Source: Sipunculus nudus
Lineage: Eukaryota > Annelida > Sipuncula > Golfingiida > Sipunculidae
Length of the DNA: 64,000 nt
Reading direction: 5' to 3'
Assembly: GCA_026874595.1 (NCBI GenBank)
Contig: CM049316.1
Location: forward strand, 15,005,839-15,069,838
The notes under the pieces are model-generated. The model saw nothing but the letters and a program-made list of their open reading frames with translations. It did no database searches and had not been told where the DNA came from. This document shows positions 61,701-64,000 of this stretch, piece by piece; position 1 is the first letter of the stretch; each line of letters begins with the position of its first letter. A program made the position numbers and the translations under genes.

Positions 61701-61755
61701 AACCCGGCCGCTTTGCACTTGCCTTCTACTCAGGACTTTTTTCTTATGCAGGATG
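39989..61755 (+). CDS. L-type amino-acid transporter light chain (SLC7 family, LAT1/LAT2-like), 5' part only
   Basis: Sodium-independent amino-acid exchanger of the plasma membrane; family members pair with the heavy chain 4F2hc/SLC3A2. Exons in the window: 39989-40433, 50586-50711, 61656-61755 (671 nt, residues 1-224); the rest lies beyond the right edge. Seen: N-terminal tail of about 20 residues, TM1 with the unwound substrate loop G34-S-G-I-F38, '[18 protein letters not shown]' of TM3, and C133 in 'FFPDCEPP', at the place of the cysteine that forms the disulfide with the heavy chain (C164 in human LAT1). Then '[14 protein letters not shown]' and '[11 protein letters not shown]' of TM6, with F219 at the place of the LAT1 gating Phe. 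LAT1/LAT2 versus other SLC7 light chains cannot be settled without the 3' half. Introns are about 10.2 and 10.9 kb and full of MITEs. Confidence 0.93.
40683..40739. repeat. (TA)n microsatellite
   Basis: Nearly pure TA repeat in SLC7 intron 1. Confidence 0.95.
41843..42117 (+). mobile_element. Foldback MITE, copy A (275 bp)
   Basis: Left CTGGCCAAAAAAGGTATGG and reversed right end CTGGCCAAAAAAGGTATGG are identical over 19 bp, and similarity continues inward (TACTC/TTCTC). The body contains 'cagaaatcagtg', shared with the copy at 42818-43096. Confidence 0.8.
42389..42797 (+). mobile_element. MITE with CCCCTTTC-type ends and TA flanks
   Basis: Left CCCCTTTCTCAC and reversed right CTCCTTTCACAC match at 10 of 12, directly flanked by TA on both sides (42387-42388, 42798-42799). 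The interior has repeated 'caaaactgttt' and 'aatggtttga' words in both orientations. Probably a TA-targeting MITE. Confidence 0.6.
42818..43096 (+). mobile_element. Foldback MITE, copy B (279 bp)
   Basis: AGGCCAAAAAAAATAAGGTA at the left and its inverse at the right; the body aligns with copy A ('cagaaatcagtg', 'gataatc', 'aggaaaaagcatga'). About 20 bp separate it from the preceding MITE. Confidence 0.8.
43801..44242 (+). mobile_element. hAT-like MITE, forward copy
   Basis: Ends CTAGGCCTGTGAATTG and (reversed) CTAGGGGTGTCACAATG. The whole segment matches 46323-46766 in opposite orientation ('gatgcgagtagagtggtc' versus 'ggaccactccactcgcat'). No clear 8-bp duplication was read. Confidence 0.7.
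44243..46322. other. Spacer between inverted MITE copies, no gene recognised
   Basis: Contains a 98-codon (44335-44631, +) and a 112-codon (46194-45856, -) open frame, neither with a recognised domain nor splice context. Part of SLC7 intron 1. Confidence 0.4.
46323..46766 (-). mobile_element. hAT-like MITE, inverted copy
   Basis: Starts TAGGGGTGTC and ends CACAGGCCTA. It is the reverse-oriented counterpart of 43801-44242, giving an inverted pair with a loop of about 2.1 kb. Flanks TAAAAAAG and ATTAAAAG share only 5 of 8 positions. Confidence 0.7.
47300..47580. repeat. Imperfect foldback repeat
   Basis: 'aactgtttccataagtacgt' (near 47318) is mirrored by 'cgtacatatggaaacagttc' (near 47552). 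The segment is GC-richer than its surroundings and has a 75-codon open frame without recognisable domain. Possibly a MITE; full ends not resolved. Confidence 0.4.
47581..50585. other. SLC7 intron 1 distal part
   Basis: No gene seen. Holds C runs at 48472-48489 (18) and 49645-49660 (16) and a run of 13 G at 49140-49152. Confidence 0.5.
50586..50711 (+). CDS. SLC7 transporter coding exon 2
   Basis: Acceptor ctttttcag, donor gtaagt. Encodes [20 protein letters not shown] and [16 protein letters not shown] (TM4-TM5 region). Confidence 0.93.
51241..52496 (+). mobile_element. Tigger/pogo-like non-autonomous DNA transposon
   Basis: Left CAGTGAAAACTGGTCTAACG and reversed right CAGTGAAACCTGTCTAAAGC, with TA on both sides (51239-51240, 52497-52498). 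Near each end the phrase 'gacacctcacta..' recurs (about 51360 and 52430). CAGT..TA ends with this sequence are typical of Tc1/mariner-pogo (Tigger) elements. Two short open frames inside have no recognisable DDE motif. Confidence 0.7.
52499..54328. other. SLC7 intron 2 segment, nothing recognised
   Basis: AT-rich, no terminal repeats or coding signal. Confidence 0.4.
56823..59093 (+). mobile_element. Helitron-like non-autonomous element, copy 3, nested in copy B
   Basis: Starts TTGTATCGCC after A, ends CTAG (59090-59093) before a T run. A perfect 3' hairpin GGCACC-tgc-GGTGCC (59066-59080) lies 9 nt before CTAG. The matching site in copy A (about 6102-6110, 'aatcatatttttttatcat') is uninterrupted, so the ends and the A/T target are supported directly. 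The body holds palindrome array 3. The phrase GTCTGGxGATACTATGG occurs near both ends in the same orientation (56838 and 59051). Confidence 0.75.
57150..58806 (+). repeat. Palindrome array 3 with a 660-bp higher-order unit
   Basis: Core 12-mers: GGTGGTGCCACC 57150, GGTGGGGCCACC 57476, GGTGGCGCCACC 57811, 58135 and 58471, GGTGGTGCCACC 58795. Spacings are 326, 335, 324, 336 and 324. Alternate units are nearly identical, so the true period is about 660 bp. At 57807-57826 and the equivalents at 58131 and 58467 the palindrome extends to 20 bp, AACAGGTGGCGCCACCTGTT. Confidence 0.9.
59149..61655. other. SLC7 intron 2 distal part, nothing recognised
   Basis: No coding exon other than that at 61656, and no clear terminal repeats. 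Confidence 0.4.
61656..61755 (+). CDS. SLC7 transporter coding exon 3
   Basis: Acceptor ttcttgtag, donor gtaggt at 61756. Encodes [19 protein letters not shown] then [14 protein letters not shown] (TM6). Ends with two bases of the Trp codon; the next exon was not found before 64000. Confidence 0.92.
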
Positions 61756-61830
61756 GTAGGTTATTAAAGACTCGTTGTAAAAGTTTTGACAGTAATAAAA
61801 ACTGCAATTAAACGAAATACCAGTGTTTTA

Positions 61831-63187
61831 AGCTCAGCTGACTATAAGTCATCTGAGCTATAGTGGTGGTCCATTGTCCATCCGTCCGTAGATGTGGCAC
61901 GTTTTGGAACCGTAAGACCTAGGAATCCAAAATTTGGCATAATGTTAGATGTCCCCAAGATCTCCTACCAAGCCGAAAACTTGGTCTTTGCAACTTCGTT
62001 CCTTTGAGAAATTAAGGAAAAACCTCAATTTTTTTATTAAAAACCTATTTTCACACTTCAGGACCGCCTAATATCAAAACCACTAATCTGTTTTTCCTCA
62101 TATTTGCCATAAATATTCCTCTATATAGTTCCTATGTACATGCCAGAAATTAGGTCTGTATTATATAATTTAAAAAAGTTATGGGCTCAAACATAATGCA
62201 TTTTTTTTTAAATCAGGAAAGATATTTGATCACTTAATACAAAACATGTTAAAACTAAGGACTTTTTTTCAGTAATATAACTTTAATTAAGCAAAATTAA
62301 ATTGTATACCCAAAATTAGATCAAAATCTTTTAAATTTTTTTAAATATTAGCAAAAATAAAAATTGGTACCTTAAATTTTGCCCAACTTTGGCCACGGCA
62401 CGTTTTTTTCCTTTAAGTACTGTGGATTTAATTTTCACAGCATGTGCACATAAGGGTTTAATCTGTTAAAATCTGAAATTTGAAAATAAAAGCTGCAAAA
62501 TTAGGCTAGTTATTGAATTTTTTTTGGAGGCTCTTGTTGTATTCCCTTACATTGTTTCCTCCCCCAACCCACCCCTTCAATACACAGGACTAATAAACAA
62601 GATTAATCTTATAATTTTAATGTTAAATAAATCCTTTTTGATGAGACTTGGACAATTTTGATTTTTTTTAAAGAAAAAAATTTCAGGAATTTAATCCTGA
62701 TATTCAAATGTGATAAAATATTAGGATCTAATGTTAGTGCTAACTGACAAGATTAAAGAAGATATAAATACTTTGTAGCATTTCATTCATATCTCTTAAA
62801 GTTGGGGGGCCTAGGTGTGAATAACACTGTTAACTTAGTATTAAAATTAGGAATATTGGTCAAACTTTGTGGGATTAATTTTTAACTCATATGGCCATAT
62901 ATTTAACTTTTGAAAACTTAATTACCTGCACACATTATTTGTTTATGAAATGTTACTTTTATATAACACTGACTGTAGGCCAATTTGTTCCCTTGGTGCA
63001 TCACTAAATGGTTTAGCTCATGTTCATTATTCTATTATTTACAGAGTGTCATTTTAGCAGGGCCATTTTCTCATAGCTTTTCTAATGATAATATACATGA
63101 AAAACCAAAAGAAATGAAAATATTTTGCAATTACTAATATTTTCCAAAATTCAGCTGAGCGATGTGACCCATGGGTCCCTTGTTTTT
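61831..63187 (+). mobile_element. AGCTCAGCTG-family element, copy C (uninterrupted, about 1.36 kb)
   Basis: Left AGCTCAGCTGACT with the same hairpin as copy B; right CAGCTGAGC (63152-63160), palindrome GACCCATGGGTC, then CCTTGTTTT. The first 600 bp are close to copy B 54329-54950 ('gatctcctaccaagcc', 'ttgtatacccaaaa'). It is the shortest full copy and best defines the family ends. Confidence 0.7.
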
Positions 63188-64000
63188 TCACAGTTTCCAT
63201 CCAGGGGTCTTTGTCAATTATTATTTTCAAATTAAGTTAGGCATCATGATTTTGTTAAGACATACACTGTATTTTGAAATTAAGTTTAAAAAGTCATGAG
63301 ACTATTGAGTTTGTTCAAAATGTTTTGAAAACATCAAATTAACATATAGTTTTGGAAGTATTTTATCCACGATCTCATTTTAAAGAAAGATCAGAAATAT
63401 ATTCCTTCACTGAAGGTATATCAGATATTTATCATACATAAGGCTTCAGGCAAACAAATCCTGCACACTGAGTGATTGTAATTGCCTTTACTTTTGTTTT
63501 GTATACCACAATTTAATTAGTTTTACAATGTTCTTCTCTTTTATTCAGATTTCCTTTATAAATCTAGCACCTTTTTATCAGGATGGAGGTATCACTTTAT
63601 AGGTTTCCCTAAAATATATCTTTGATGAAATGATGTATCCTTTCATTTTTATGCCAATGACATTACCAAACAAATAACAGCTGCAGCACTCATCATCACC
63701 AGGTTACTATGGGCTTCATTTGCTCAGCAGCAGATGTTAAGACAATCAGTGGTCTGGTAACTTTATAGTAGTCATCCAGAGTATAATAACAATCTGCCCA
63801 GGGTGGGAAATTAATCATGTCTTTCTATGATACACAAGTATTTCTTGGATTTTTTGCTCTTCATTTACCGGTCATTGCTGAATGATAGTTATGCACTTTT
63901 TATTTTCATCCAGAAATATAATAGGCCTATAATGTAACAGTTACCGGGTATATGCCTGTATAACATATTGACATGTAATGATACTTTATATAAGCATACT
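63188..64000. other. SLC7 intron 3, nothing recognised
   Basis: The expected next exon (continuing after [11 protein letters not shown] with NxLN..TEE) was looked for and not found here. Confidence 0.5.

Noticed and set aside
63540-63640. SLC7 exon 4 after the AG in 'tttattcag'
   Set aside because: The translation does not continue the conserved NxLNxxTEE block in the required phase.

Overview
This window is nuclear DNA from an animal. It is AT-rich and intron-rich, with standard GT..AG introns, and it is dominated by short non-autonomous transposons. The repeat flavour (degenerate blocks rich in GACCTTGACCTTG, TTAAAGGGAC termini, AGCTCAGCTGAC..CATCTGAGCT ends, frequent poly-G/poly-C runs) suggests a lophotrochozoan, most likely a mollusc. 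That is an inference from repeat style and protein similarity, not a species identification. Nothing bacterial or viral was seen.

Two host genes are supported, both on the + strand. (1) A complete ITFG1 orthologue (T-cell immunomodulatory protein/LINKIN family; signal peptide, seven FG-GAP/Ca-loop propeller repeats, C-terminal membrane anchor) spans 14123-32550 in 17 coding exons. All splice phases close and give 595 codons plus a stop. (2) The first three coding exons of an L-type amino-acid transporter light chain (SLC7 family, LAT1/LAT2-like) lie at 39989-40433, 50586-50711 and 61656-61755. The gene runs off the right edge. The two genes have no obvious functional link.

Layout: 1-560 old LINE remnant on the - strand; 1600-8000 Helitron/Helentron-like elements and their tandem arrays; 8540-9160 LINE reverse-transcriptase remnant; 9-14 kb mostly unannotated DNA with a TTAA-type element and a tRNA-derived SINE; 14.1-32.7 kb ITFG1 with transposons in its introns (MITE, hAT nested in hAT, TTAA element, tandem duplication, Helitron-like array); 32.7-39.9 kb intergenic, with an element of about 1.9 kb inside a (TA)n tract and a cluster of long G/C runs before the SLC7 promoter; 40-64 kb SLC7 introns of about 10 and 11 kb holding at least five MITE-like elements, a Tigger/pogo-like element, and two more copies of the AGCTCAGCTG family, one with a nested Helitron-like array.

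The most interesting signal is a family of non-autonomous Helitron-like elements with three full copies here (3557-5261, 29866-31256, 56823-59093). Their cores are tandem arrays built around a perfect palindrome, GGTGGCGCCACC. The palindrome stays intact while flanking sequence and repeat length change, and in two arrays it recurs at alternating spacings of about 149 and 130 bp. One copy has a matching unoccupied site elsewhere in the same window, which fixes its ends and shows an A/T target.
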